A stretch of DNA of 64,000 nt from DASQPR01 sp963727415 (GTDB lineage Bacteria; Actinomycetota; Actinomycetes; Mycobacteriales; Micromonosporaceae), in the NCBI GenBank assembly GCA_963727415.1, contig CAVSGF010000003.1, positions 558,001 to 622,000 of the forward strand. The letters are read 5' to 3'. The notes under the pieces are model-generated. The model was not told where the DNA came from. It made no database searches and saw only the letters and a list, made by a program, of their open reading frames with translations. Below, in pieces: positions 55,837 to 64,000 of the stretch (the first letter of the stretch is position 1; each line of letters begins with the position of its first letter). The position numbers and the translations under genes were made by a program.

Positions 55837-58800
55837 CTAGCTGTAAATACCGAATTCGTAGAGGGAGTAGCCGTAGGTGGTGCCTCGCGCGGTGCCGTAC
55901 ATCCGCACGTACCGCCCGGTGCCGGTGACGTCGATGTCGTCGAAGCCGCCATCACCAGTCGTCGTCGAGTACACCGTCGTCCAGGTGGTGCCGTCGCCGG
56001 ACGTCTGGATCTGGTACGCCTTGCCGTAGGCGGCCTCCCACGCCAGCTGAATGTGATGGAACGTCTGAGTGGAGCCGAGATCGATCCGGATCCACTGCGG
56101 GTCGCTCCAGTCGGTGGCCCACCGGGTGGTGACGTTGCCATCGACCGCGTTGGCGGCGGTGAACGTGTTGCCGTCCAGCGGAGCCTGCTCCGAGGAGGCC
56201 GTCGCCGGCTTGCCCTTGGCGATATTGGTGCCGTTGACCGGCGGCGGTACGACGTTGAACGACTTGGTCTCGATGCCCACGTTTCCGTGGCCGTCGAACG
56301 CGTACACGTAGACCTTGTACACGCCCATGGTCTGCGGCGCCGTAACGGAGAACGATGACGAGCCGGTCTGGGTGAAGCTGGCCCAGCTCAGCCCGGTACC
56401 GCCGCCCGCGTACTTGTTCGAGAACATTAGGTTGTACCGGATCGGGTCGCCGTCCGGGTCTGAGACGCTCACGCTGACGTCGAACCGGCCGCCGGCCGGC
56501 ACGTTCTGCCCGACCGCCATGGATGAGATGACCGGCGGCGTGTTGGGCGCCGGGTCACCGCCGTACATGGAGCGGATCGAGTAGTAGGCCAGCCGCTTCC
56601 ACCGGTTGGGTGTCACGTTCAGCCACACCCCGCCGAAGTCGTTTTCGGTGCCGTAGTGGAAGAACGTGCCACCGAGGTTGACACCGGTGTCGCTGGTCAG
56701 GCACGCCCAGGCATTCGGGTACGCGTCCCGCTTCGCCACGTCGGTCGGCTCGGTCGGCACCCCGTTGGCGTCGTTGGGCACCTCCCACTCGCCGGCCGGG
56801 CCACCCTCGGTCAGGATGTACGGCCTGGTGTAGCCGCCGTTGTGCCACGCCGACTTGATGTCACATACGGCGCCGTACGAATTGACCGCAAGCAGGTCCA
56901 GTGACGGGGTGTACTGCTTGTAGTACGGCCACGCACCGGTCCACGCGTCGGTCGACGTCACCGGGTGGTTCGGGTCGGCCGCGTGGATCGCCTGGACCAC
57001 CTGCTCGACGTAGCGCGCGTAGGCGATCCGCTCCTGCTCGATCGCGGTCCCGGAGAAGTGGTCCTGGGTAGTCAGGATGACCTCGTTGCCGACGTCCCAC
57101 ATGAGTACGCCCGGATGGTTCTTGTACTGGTTGACGTACGAGACGATGGTGTTGAGCGTGTCCGTCTTGTACGTCGTGTCGTTGACGTAGTCAGCACCTT
57201 GGTTCAGCCAGAACCCGTTGATCACCTTGATTCCGTACCGGGCGGCGTTGTCCAGCAGCGGCTGGGTGGTGCCGTCGGTTCCCCAGGTCCGGATGGTGTT
57301 GACGCCCATCGCCGTGAGGTCGCGCATGTACGCCGACGAGGCGTCGGCCGGCGGGCCGTAGGTGATGCCCCGGACTTGATAGGGCGAACCGTTGACGGTC
57401 AGCTGCCAGTTGCCCTGGCCGCCGGTGACGTGCACGGTGCTCGTGCCGCTCGGGATGGGTGGGGTGGTCATCGGCGGCGGCACCGGCCCGCTCGCCGTCT
57501 GCACCGTGATGTTGTCCACTGACATCTGGCCACCCGAGGTGGTGTCGGCCAGCGGTGAGGTGCATCCACACACCGCGTCCGCCCATGAGCCACCGATGGC
57601 GAGGTCAAGAACGATGAAGAAGCCGTGGTCGACGGCCGCCTGCCAGGCCGCCACGCCGACATCGCTTTCGTGCACGACCCACACCTGCTGTCCGTCGACG
57701 TACCAGCGGATCTCCTCGTTGGTCAGCGACCGATCGATGATCTCCGAGTAGGTGTGGTAAGCGGTCTGGCAGGTCTGGCAGGTGAGCAGGCCGCTGGTCA
57801 TGCCGTTGTACTCGTTGCACGGCCCGTTGGGCGCGGTTCCGCAGTGGAGGGTGGCGGCGACCTGGCTGTGCCCGTTGACGTCCTCCATGATGTCCGACTC
57901 GCCGGTGCCGGGCCAGGTGGTCGGGTCGTCGCGGTAGCCGGAGCCGAGAGTCCAGAACGCCGGCCAGTAACCGACCGCGTTGGCCACGTTCGGCTGCTTG
58001 ATGACGCCGCTGATCCGCAGCATCCCGCCGGCCGGTGCGGCGAAGTCGGAACGCTGCGTCTCAATGCGTCCGGAGGTCCAGTTGCCGCCGCTGTCCAGGG
58101 CGGTGATGGTGAGATGACCGGCACCGTCGAGCGCCACGTTCGCGGTCGAGTTCGTCATCGTCTCGACCTCGCTGGTCCCCCAGTTGGCCGGGCCGTTCGG
58201 GTACTGCGTACCGGTGTCGTACTTCCAGGTGGAGGTGTTGACACCGGTGCCCGCGGAGCCGTTGAAGTCTTCGTTGAAGACCGTGGTCCAGTTGCCGGGA
58301 GCCGATGACGGCGACGTCGATGGCGACGTCGATGGCGAGACAGTAGGTGACGGTGAGGTCGACGAGCCGCTACCCGTGTAGACGCTGAACTCCCAGAGCG
58401 AGTATCCGTAGCCGCCTACCCGTACGGTTCCGTACATGCGGATATAGCGCCCGCTTCCGCTCACCGTCAGGTCCTGCACACCACCGGTGCCGGCGGTGGT
58501 CGAGTAGATGTCGGTCCACGACGACGCGTCGTCCGACACCTGGATCTTGAAGGCGGTCGCGTACGCCGCCTCCCAGTTCAGCACCACCTTGCACAGGCTC
58601 TGGGTAGAACCCAGGTCCACCTGCAGCCACTGCGGGTCGGAGAACTGTGACGACCAGCGGGTGCCGGTGTCGCCGTCAACCGCGGCCGAGGCCGGGGTGC
58701 CGGCGCCCTCGATGGACGACGCGGCGGCGGGGCGGTTCAGCGCGGCGTTGGTGGTGCCGCAGCCAGTCGGCGTCGGAGTCGGAGTCGGCGATGACGTGCC

Positions 58801-59334
58801 GCCGCCGATGGTGCCGTAGACCTGGAACTCCCAGAGCGAGTACCCGTATCCGCCCACCCGTACGGTTCCGTACATCCGCACATACCGACCGCTGCCGGTG
58901 ATGTTCAGCGTCTGCACGCCACCGGTGCCGGCGGTGGTCGAGTAGATGTCGGTCCACGACGACGCGTCGTCCGACACCTGGATCTTGAAGGCGGTCGCGT
59001 ACGCCGCCTCCCAGTTCAGCACCACCTGGTCGATGGAGGCCGTTGATCCGAGGTCGACCTGCAGCCACTGCGGGTCGGAGAACTGTGACGACCAGCGGGT
59101 GCCGGTGTCGCCATCGACCGCGGCCGAGGCCGGGGTGCCGGCGCCCTCGATCGAGGACGCGGTGGCCGGCTTGCCTTGCGACAGCAAGGTCCCGGCAGCG
59201 TGCGCGGATCCGGCACGGGACACGACGGTGAGGAACATTGCGAGGACGGCGATGGCGGCCGCGGCGACGAGCGCACGTTTCCGCTGCGCCGCCATCCCCC
59301 GGCGTGGGGGTGCGCCGAAGTCGACGGTCTGCAT
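55837..59334 (-). CDS. Secreted multidomain glycoside hydrolase: GH16 plus TIM-barrel GH with three F5/8-type C domains
   Basis: 1,165 aa from ATG 59334 (GGAG then six bases; upstream in-frame ATGs less supported). Signal peptide to about residue 46 (SAHA). Order: F5/8C-1 about 49-173, F5/8C-2 about 194-319, Ser/Thr/Pro linker, GH16 about 348-630 with catalytic ESDIME (Glu479, Glu484), then a clan-A TIM-barrel domain about 650-935 (WDVGNEVI acid/base, YILTEGGPAGEWE nucleophile region), a PKD-like module, and F5/8C-3 about 1035-1165. GH16 enzymes cleave beta-1,3 or mixed beta-glucans. Two distinct catalytic domains in one chain are uncommon. Two perfect LacI operators lie between this gene and the divergent GH1 gene. 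Confidence 0.92.
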   Translation of the reverse strand: MQTVDFGAPPRRGMAAQRKRALVAAAAIAVLAMFLTVVSRAGSAHAAGTLLSQGKPATASSIEGAGTPASAAVDGDTGTRWSSQFSDPQWLQVDLGSTASIDQVVLNWEAAYATAFKIQVSDDASSWTDIYSTTAGTGGVQTLNITGSGRYVRMYGTVRVGGYGYSLWEFQVYGTIGGGTSSPTPTPTPTGCGTTNAALNRPAAASSIEGAGTPASAAVDGDTGTRWSSQFSDPQWLQVDLGSTQSLCKVVLNWEAAYATAFKIQVSDDASSWTDIYSTTAGTGGVQDLTVSGSGRYIRMYGTVRVGGYGYSLWEFSVYTGSGSSTSPSPTVSPSTSPSTSPSSAPGNWTTVFNEDFNGSAGTGVNTSTWKYDTGTQYPNGPANWGTSEVETMTNSTANVALDGAGHLTITALDSGGNWTSGRIETQRSDFAAPAGGMLRISGVIKQPNVANAVGYWPAFWTLGSGYRDDPTTWPGTGESDIMEDVNGHSQVAATLHCGTAPNGPCNEYNGMTSGLLTCQTCQTAYHTYSEIIDRSLTNEEIRWYVDGQQVWVVHESDVGVAAWQAAVDHGFFIVLDLAIGGSWADAVCGCTSPLADTTSGGQMSVDNITVQTASGPVPPPMTTPPIPSGTSTVHVTGGQGNWQLTVNGSPYQVRGITYGPPADASSAYMRDLTAMGVNTIRTWGTDGTTQPLLDNAARYGIKVINGFWLNQGADYVNDTTYKTDTLNTIVSYVNQYKNHPGVLMWDVGNEVILTTQDHFSGTAIEQERIAYARYVEQVVQAIHAADPNHPVTSTDAWTGAWPYYKQYTPSLDLLAVNSYGAVCDIKSAWHNGGYTRPYILTEGGPAGEWEVPNDANGVPTEPTDVAKRDAYPNAWACLTSDTGVNLGGTFFHYGTENDFGGVWLNVTPNRWKRLAYYSIRSMYGGDPAPNTPPVISSMAVGQNVPAGGRFDVSVSVSDPDGDPIRYNLMFSNKYAGGGTGLSWASFTQTGSSSFSVTAPQTMGVYKVYVYAFDGHGNVGIETKSFNVVPPPVNGTNIAKGKPATASSEQAPLDGNTFTAANAVDGNVTTRWATDWSDPQWIRIDLGSTQTFHHIQLAWEAAYGKAYQIQTSGDGTTWTTVYSTTTGDGGFDDIDVTGTGRYVRMYGTARGTTYGYSLYEFGIYS

Positions 59335-59407
59335 AGACATCTCCAGCCTTGGTCCGTAAACGGGTAGGCGACCTTGGGTCAAGATCATGAAGCTGGTCAT
59401 GAGAGCG

Positions 59408-59421
59408 GGAGAGCGCTCTCC
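59408..59421. promoter_or_regulatory. LacI operator 1
   Basis: Perfect 14-bp palindrome GGAGAGCGCTCTCC, about 75 bp upstream of the glycosidase start. Resembles CelR-type sites with an AGCGCT core. Confidence 0.8.
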
Positions 59422-59561
59422 GGCATGCGCCGAGTGTTCACCGGATTAATCGAAGGTGTCAAGGGTTTCGATGCCGTTACCGAACACCGGGCCTCCGATT
59501 GGACGGCCATCCAAGCCGACCTTGACAGGAGCCGTCACAACCAGCACCGTCTAGAGGCAAC

Positions 59562-59575
59562 GGAGAGCGCTCTCC
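59562..59575. promoter_or_regulatory. LacI operator 2
   Basis: A second identical GGAGAGCGCTCTCC, 16 bp before the beta-glucosidase ATG. Centres of the two operators are 154 bp apart, compatible with looping across the divergent promoters. Confidence 0.8.
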
Positions 59576-59591
59576 GGGAGACGGGGCAAGG

Positions 59592-60995
59592 ATGACCGCG
59601 AGCACCGCCACCACCGAGTCCGGTGAAATCCGGCAGTTCCCAAGCGGCTTCTGGTGGGGTGCGGCCACCGCCGCGTACCAGATCGAGGGAGCGTCCACCG
59701 AGGACGGCCGCACGCCATGCATCTGGGACACCTACGCGGCCATCCCAGGGACCATCGCCGACGGCTCGGACGGGCGGTTCGCCACCGACCACTACCACCG
59801 GTTCGCCGAGGATGTCGGGCTGATGCGCCAGATCGGGCTCACCTCGTACCGGTTCTCCATCGCCTGGTCGCGGATCCAGCCCGATGGCACCGGCACGCCT
59901 AATCCGGCCGGACTCGATTTCTACGAGCGGCTCGTCGACGAACTGTTGCGGCACGGGATCAAACCCGTCGCCACGCTATATCACTGGGACTTGCCACAGG
60001 CCCTCGAGGATCGCGGCGGCTGGCCCGAGCGGGACACCGCGCTGCGCTTCGCCGAGTACGCCGGCCACGTGGCCGCTCGTCTGGCAGGCCGCGTGGCACT
60101 GTGGGGCACGGTCAACGAGCCGTGGTGCTCGGCGTTCCTCGGGTACGGGTCCGGGCATCATGCCCCGGGTCGCCGGGAACCGGCCGCCGCCCTCGCCGCC
60201 GCTCATCACCTGCTGCTCGGCCACGGTCTCGCGATCGCGGCGATCCGGTCGCACGTTGGTGACGCCCGCACCAGCGCCGCGCTGAACGTCGCCGCGGTCC
60301 GGGCGCGTACCGCCTCGGAGGCCGACATCGACGCGGCCCGCCGGATCGACGGACTGATCAACCGGTTCTTCCTCGATCCGATCCTGCGCGGCAGGTACCC
60401 GGCCGACGTCCAGTCCGACACCGCCGGCATCAGCGACTGGAGTTTCGTTCGCGATGGCGACCTGGCCGACATCGCGGCGCCGGTCGACATCATCGGCGCC
60501 AACTACTACCAGCCGGACTTGGTCAGTGGCGGAACCGCATCGACGTCGGCGCAGGCGGCCCGCAACCCTTGGATCGGATCGGCCCACGTCGCCTTCCACG
60601 ACAAGCCAGGACCGCAGACCGGCATGGGCTGGACCATTGATCCAGGCGGCCTGCGCGACAACCTGATCCGCATCCGGGATGACTACGGCGATGTGGCCCT
60701 GATGGTCACCGAGAACGGTGCCGCGTACACGGACTCGGTCGACCCGGACGGCGCCATCCGCGACCCGGAACGCACCGCATACTTGCACGATCACCTGGTC
60801 GCCGTGCACCAGGCCATCGAGGCCGGTGTCGACGTGCGCGGCTACTTCGTCTGGTCGCTCCTGGACAACTTCGAATGGGCCTGCGGCTACACCCAGCGCT
60901 TCGGCCTGATCCGGGTCGACTACGACACCTACCAGCGCACGCTCAAGGACAGCGCGCGGTGGCTGGCCCGCGTGATCCGCACCGGCGCTCTTTAG
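59592..60995 (+). CDS. Beta-glucosidase, GH1
   Basis: 467 aa, cytoplasmic. GH1 signatures: FWWGAATAAYQIEGA, YHWDLPQALEDRGGW, acid/base Glu about 176 in TVNEPW, nucleophile Glu about 374 in LMVTENGAAY, and FVWSLLDNFEWACGYTQRFGL. Hydrolyses cellobiose or short beta-glucan oligosaccharides, completing digestion begun by the divergent secreted glycosidase. Preceded by operator 2; ATG 59592 with GGCAAGG upstream. Confidence 0.95.
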   Translation: MTASTATTESGEIRQFPSGFWWGAATAAYQIEGASTEDGRTPCIWDTYAAIPGTIADGSDGRFATDHYHRFAEDVGLMRQIGLTSYRFSIAWSRIQPDGTGTPNPAGLDFYERLVDELLRHGIKPVATLYHWDLPQALEDRGGWPERDTALRFAEYAGHVAARLAGRVALWGTVNEPWCSAFLGYGSGHHAPGRREPAAALAAAHHLLLGHGLAIAAIRSHVGDARTSAALNVAAVRARTASEADIDAARRIDGLINRFFLDPILRGRYPADVQSDTAGISDWSFVRDGDLADIAAPVDIIGANYYQPDLVSGGTASTSAQAARNPWIGSAHVAFHDKPGPQTGMGWTIDPGGLRDNLIRIRDDYGDVALMVTENGAAYTDSVDPDGAIRDPERTAYLHDHLVAVHQAIEAGVDVRGYFVWSLLDNFEWACGYTQRFGLIRVDYDTYQRTLKDSARWLARVIRTGAL

Positions 60996-61073
60996 CCGCG
61001 CGGGCGCACATTAGCCGCGCGCGGCGGACCGCCGGCGGCCGGTCGCCGGGAAGGCAACCGCCGCCGGTCGCGA

Positions 61074-61901
61074 TCAGGCCTTCAGGAATGCGAGTAGATC
61101 GGCGTTGAAGTCATCCTGATGAGTTGCGGTCAGACCGTGTGGTGCCCCCTTGTACACATGCAGCATGCTGTCCTTGATGAGCTTCGAGGACTTCATCGCG
61201 GAGGCGCCGATCGGCACGATCTGGTCGTCGTCGCCGTGAATGATCAATGTCGGTACATCGATCTTCCTGCAGTCTTCGGTCTGGTCGGTCTCCGAGAAGA
61301 CCTTGATGCAGTCGTACGCCGCCTTGAAACCGACCGTCATACCCATCAGCCAGAAGGCGTCGCGGAGTCCCTGGCTGGCCGTGGATCCATCGCGGTTCGC
61401 GCCGTAGAACGGCGCGCTCAGATCCTTCCAGGACTGGGAGCGGTCCCGTTCCACGTTTGCCCGTAGCCCGTCGAACACGCTGCGGGGAAGTCCTTCCGGG
61501 TTCGCGTCGGTCTGCAGCATGAGCGGCGGGATGGCGCCGACAAGTACCGCCTTGGCGACCCGGTCGGTGCCGTGCCGGCCATGTACCGGGTGATCTCGCC
61601 TCCGCCGGTGGAGTGGCCGACCAGCACGACGTCGCGCAGGTCGAGCTGCTCGATCAACTGCCGCGAGGTCGTCGGCGTAGGTGTCCATGTCGTTGCCTTC
61701 CCACGGCTGGCTGGAGCGGCCGTGGCCGCGCCGGTCGTGGGCTATGGCGCGGAAGCCGTTGGAGACGACGAACCACATCTGGTCGTCCCAGGCGTCGGCG
61801 GTCAACGGCCAGCCGTGACTGAACACGACCGGCTGCCCCCCGCCCCAATCCTTGTAGAAGATCTGCGTTCCATCCGTCGTGGTGACCATGCCGGTGCTCA
61901 T
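61074..61901 (-). pseudogene. Chloroperoxidase-type alpha/beta hydrolase with two compensating indels
   Basis: ATG 61901 (GGGGGAGCCC upstream). Non-heme chloroperoxidase/arylesterase-like: FYKDWGGGQPVVFSHGWPLTADAWDDQM, HDRRGHGRSSQPWEGNDMDTYADDLA. Then an extra C at 61661-61662 shifts the frame over about 27 codons, including the nucleophile LVGHSTGGGEITRYM, and a missing G near 61578 restores it; the rest (AKAVLVGAIPPLMLQTDANPEG ... IPTLIIHGDDDQIVP ... PHGLTATH) is conserved. As read, the uncorrected frame lacks the catalytic serine. About 276 aa if restored. Confidence 0.82.
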
Positions 61902-62224
61902 AGCGGGCTCCCCCTGCGTAGTGCTGCCGTGCTCGCGGCTGCGAGGCGCGGTAGGACCGCGTCCGATCGGCATGCCCGATCGGACGCCCGATAGAAATGT
62001 CCGATGGATTCTCGTGGCGCATCGTCGGCCAGCACACAAAGCTAGCATCACAGACTTATTGGACCTGCCCCTTTGCCGGAATCCGTCCGGCGACCGCCGA
62101 CCGCGCCCAGGCAATTCCGAACACACCACGATTAACGGAGCCGGCCGGGACGGCGGCAGGGAAGACGGCGGCCGGGAGGGCTTCGACGGCGCCACGGCCG
62201 GCGGCGGCCGCCAGCCGATCTCGT

Positions 62225-63457
62225 TCAGCCGATGCCGATCTCGTTCAACCGGCGCCGCAAGTACCGGCGCTCAATGTCGGTCGGCGCGAGGTCGAGCGCG
62301 GTGCGGTAGGCGGCCGCGGCTTCGCCGGCACGCCCGGCCCGCCGCAACAGATCGGCTCGGGTGGCCGGAAGAAGGTAGTAGCCGGCCAGCGTTCCGTCGG
62401 CCTCCAGATCGTCCAGCATCGGCAGCGCCGCGTCCGGACCATCGGCCATGCCGACAGCGACGGCACGGTTCAGATCCACGATCACGCTCGGCGCCACGCG
62501 CGCCAGCCGCTGGTACAGCGCGGCGATCTGGGGCCAGTCGGTCGCGGCCGCATCCGGCGCGGTGGCGTGGCAGGCCGCGATCGCCGCCTGAATCTGGTAT
62601 GGCCCGGCACGCCCCCGTCGCAGAGCCCGCTCCAGCAACTCGGTTCCCTCGACGATCTGCGCGCCGTCCCAGCGGCTGCGGTCCTGTTCGTCCAGCGTCA
62701 GCAAGTCGCCGGCCGAATCCAGCCGGGCCGGACTGCGCGCATCGTGCAACAGCATCAGCGCCAGCATCCCGGCCACCTCCGGCTCGTCCGGCATCAGTTC
62801 GGCCAGCACCCGGGCCAGCCGGATCCCCTCGCCGGACAGACGTCGGCGGTTCAGGTCGCCGTACCCGGCGTTGAACAGCAGGTAAAGCACATGCAGTACG
62901 GCGGGCAGGCGCTCGGGCAGCAGATGCGCGGGCGGTACCCGAAACGGGATCCCGGCATGGGCGACCTTTTGCTTGGCCCGGAACAGTCGCTGGCCCATGG
63001 TCCGCTCGGTGACCAGGAACGCGCGCGCGATCTCCGCCGTCGACATGCCGGAGAGGCCGCGCAGCGTGAGCGCCACTTGGGCGTCCAGATGCAGCGACGG
63101 GTGGCAGCAGGTGAACATCAACTCCAGGCGCTCGTCGGGGATGTCGCCGTCCGACTCGTACGCCGGTGCCGGTTCCGGTTCCACCGCGACCTCCCGCAGC
63201 TTCCGCGCCTCGGTACGAGCGCGCCGGATCCGGTCGATCGCGCGATTCCGCGCCGTGGTGGTGAGCCAGGCCAGCGGCTGCTCGGGTATTCCAGCCCGGG
63301 GCCACACCTGCAGTGCCCGCGCGAACGCATCCTGCGCGCACTCCTCGGCCAGGTCCCAGTCACCGCCGGCGAACCGGATCATGGTGGCCACGATCCGGCT
63401 CCAGCCGTCGGCGTAGACCCGGCCGATCACGTCGTTGACCGACTCGGTCATCGGCAC
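62225..63457 (-). CDS. ECF sigma factor (ECF42-type, DUF6596/TPR C-terminus)
   Basis: 410 aa from GTG 63457 (GGAAGG upstream; ATG 63451 possible). Sigma region 2: WDLAEECAQDAFARALQVWPRAGIPEQPLAWLTTTARNRAIDRIRR. Region 4: LRGLSGMSTAEIARAFLVTERTMGQRLFRAKQKV. The long C-terminal extension (LPAVLHVLYLLFNAGYGDLNRRRLSGEGIRLARVLAELMP, ending in a TPR-like repeat) defines this group, which lacks a classical anti-sigma and is usually paired with a DGPF-domain protein, as here. Confidence 0.92.
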   Translation of the reverse strand: MPMTESVNDVIGRVYADGWSRIVATMIRFAGGDWDLAEECAQDAFARALQVWPRAGIPEQPLAWLTTTARNRAIDRIRRARTEARKLREVAVEPEPAPAYESDGDIPDERLELMFTCCHPSLHLDAQVALTLRGLSGMSTAEIARAFLVTERTMGQRLFRAKQKVAHAGIPFRVPPAHLLPERLPAVLHVLYLLFNAGYGDLNRRRLSGEGIRLARVLAELMPDEPEVAGMLALMLLHDARSPARLDSAGDLLTLDEQDRSRWDGAQIVEGTELLERALRRGRAGPYQIQAAIAACHATAPDAAATDWPQIAALYQRLARVAPSVIVDLNRAVAVGMADGPDAALPMLDDLEADGTLAGYYLLPATRADLLRRAGRAGEAAAAYRTALDLAPTDIERRYLRRRLNEIGIG

Positions 63458-63470
63458 GCTAGCCTTCCTC

Positions 63471-63521
63471 TCCCCCCGTCTTCCTCGTCCCCCCGTCTTC
63501 CTCGTCCCCCCGTCTTCCTCG
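63471..63521. repeat. Three 17-bp tandem repeats upstream of sigma gene
   Basis: Exact copies of TCCCCCCGTCTTCCTCG at 63471-63487, 63488-63504 and 63505-63521, with a partial fourth. On the minus strand they are purine-rich (AGGAAG, GGGGGG) and lie between the DGPF gene and the sigma gene, just before the sigma ribosome site. Confidence 0.85.
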
Positions 63522-63571
63522 CCCCGCCTTCCCTCCAGCCTCGCCTACGGGTCGGCGCGGCGAACCCGGCT

Positions 63572-63913
63572 CTAGCTCTCGTTGTCCGGCCAGAACGGGC
63601 GCAACTCGATCATGCCGCCCCAGGCCATCGGATGCCGGGACGCGACCTCGATGGCCTCGTCCAGATCAGTGCACTCCAGCACATCGAATCCGGCCATCTG
63701 TTCCTTGGTCTCGGCGTACGGCCCATCGGTCAGCAGCACCTCACGATTGCGTACGCGGACCGTGGTCGCGTCGGTAGCGTGCCGGGTCCGGTTGCCCATC
63801 AGGCGGATGCCCCGGCGGTCCATCTCGGTCACCCACTCGTCGACGTCGGGAGTCTGATCATCGTCCGGCGCCTTGAAGTCCGGGTCATAGCAGACGAGCA
63901 TCAGGTACTTCAT
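63572..63913 (-). CDS. YCII/DGPF-domain protein
   Basis: 113 aa from ATG 63913. MKYLMLVCYDPDF, then LLTDGPYAETKEQMAGFDVLEC (DGPF motif) and EAIEVASRHPMAWGGMIELRPF. Typical partner encoded with ECF42 sigma factors; may act as a sensor or modulator. The sigma gene follows 114 bp downstream across the tandem repeats. Confidence 0.9.
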   Translation of the reverse strand: MKYLMLVCYDPDFKAPDDDQTPDVDEWVTEMDRRGIRLMGNRTRHATDATTVRVRNREVLLTDGPYAETKEQMAGFDVLECTDLDEAIEVASRHPMAWGGMIELRPFWPDNES

Positions 63914-64000
63914 CGGGCTGCTCCAATCGCGGTCGAAGAGGTGACCATTGCATCGATTGTGACGGTCATGTGGCTGCACAGCGCGGCCAAGCGCCGGTTC

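Overview
The window is about 64 kb of high-GC DNA from an actinomycete chromosome. The assignment rests on dense short-gap operons with GTGA/ATGA stop-start overlaps, frequent GTG/TTG and leaderless starts, and typically actinobacterial genes: MurT/GatD, a PASTA Ser/Thr kinase beside an Rv2175c-like gene, a two-subunit CrtYc/CrtYd lycopene cyclase, ImuA'-ImuB-DnaE2 with TCGAAC-N4-GTTCGA LexA boxes, a BsaP-like partner of biotin synthase, DUF3040, and an ECF42-type sigma factor with a DGPF protein. I cannot name the genus. I saw no rRNA, tRNA, CRISPR array, transposase, prophage or conjugative element.

Layout. 1-3.8 kb: peptide-binding lipoprotein (cut by the left edge) divergent from oligopeptidase B. 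3.7-8.3 kb: biotin genes bioF-bioD (minus) and a membrane gene-bioB-bsaP-membrane gene (plus). 8.2-9.4 kb: a possible ADP-ribosyltransferase-fold protein and a broken lipoprotein gene. 9.5-12.1 kb: nitric oxide synthase oxygenase divergent from a dimethylargininase, followed by a 396-bp element with 56-bp inverted ends. 12.7-15.4 kb: murT-gatD-VTT membrane protein. 15.4-18.7 kb: AraC regulator, GNAT, alpha/beta hydrolase, secreted protein. 18.7-21.9 kb: leuS with an internal 4 x 36-bp repeat and a leucine attenuator upstream. 22.3-27.2 kb: moxR-DUF58-transglutaminase operon, its first two genes frameshifted. 27.3-32.2 kb: DUF3040, dinB, phosphodiesterase, methyltransferase, secreted serine-hydrolase-like protein. 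32.2-39.4 kb: SOS mutagenesis block (HEPN gene, imuA', imuB, dnaE2), the last two frameshifted. 39.4-43 kb: repeat-rich intergenic DNA, YbaK, GNAT, CDP-alcohol phosphatidyltransferase, metF. 43-50.9 kb: Uma2-like, HTH, polyprenyl synthase, RNase/barstar with crtYc/crtYd, Rv2175c-like, PASTA kinase, endonuclease IV. 51-54.6 kb: bacterioferritin and its ferredoxin, FAD oxidase, GNAT. 54.6-61 kb: LacI-controlled beta-glucan locus (LacI, two-catalytic-domain glycosidase, beta-glucosidase). 61-64 kb: frameshifted chloroperoxidase-like hydrolase, ECF sigma, DGPF protein.

How the genes work together. The clearest systems are: (i) NO chemistry, where the dimethylargininase could remove methylated arginines that inhibit NO synthase; (ii) leuS expression apparently controlled by ribosome stalling on a nine-residue leader peptide with three consecutive Leu codons; (iii) a sugar regulon in which one LacI protein has perfect operators in the divergent glycosidase promoter region and a near-match in its own promoter; (iv) an SOS-inducible translesion mutasome. 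About 14 single-base indels, clustered in moxR/DUF58, imuB/dnaE2 and the terminal hydrolase, leave the reading frames otherwise conserved and look more like sequence errors or very recent lesions than old decay.
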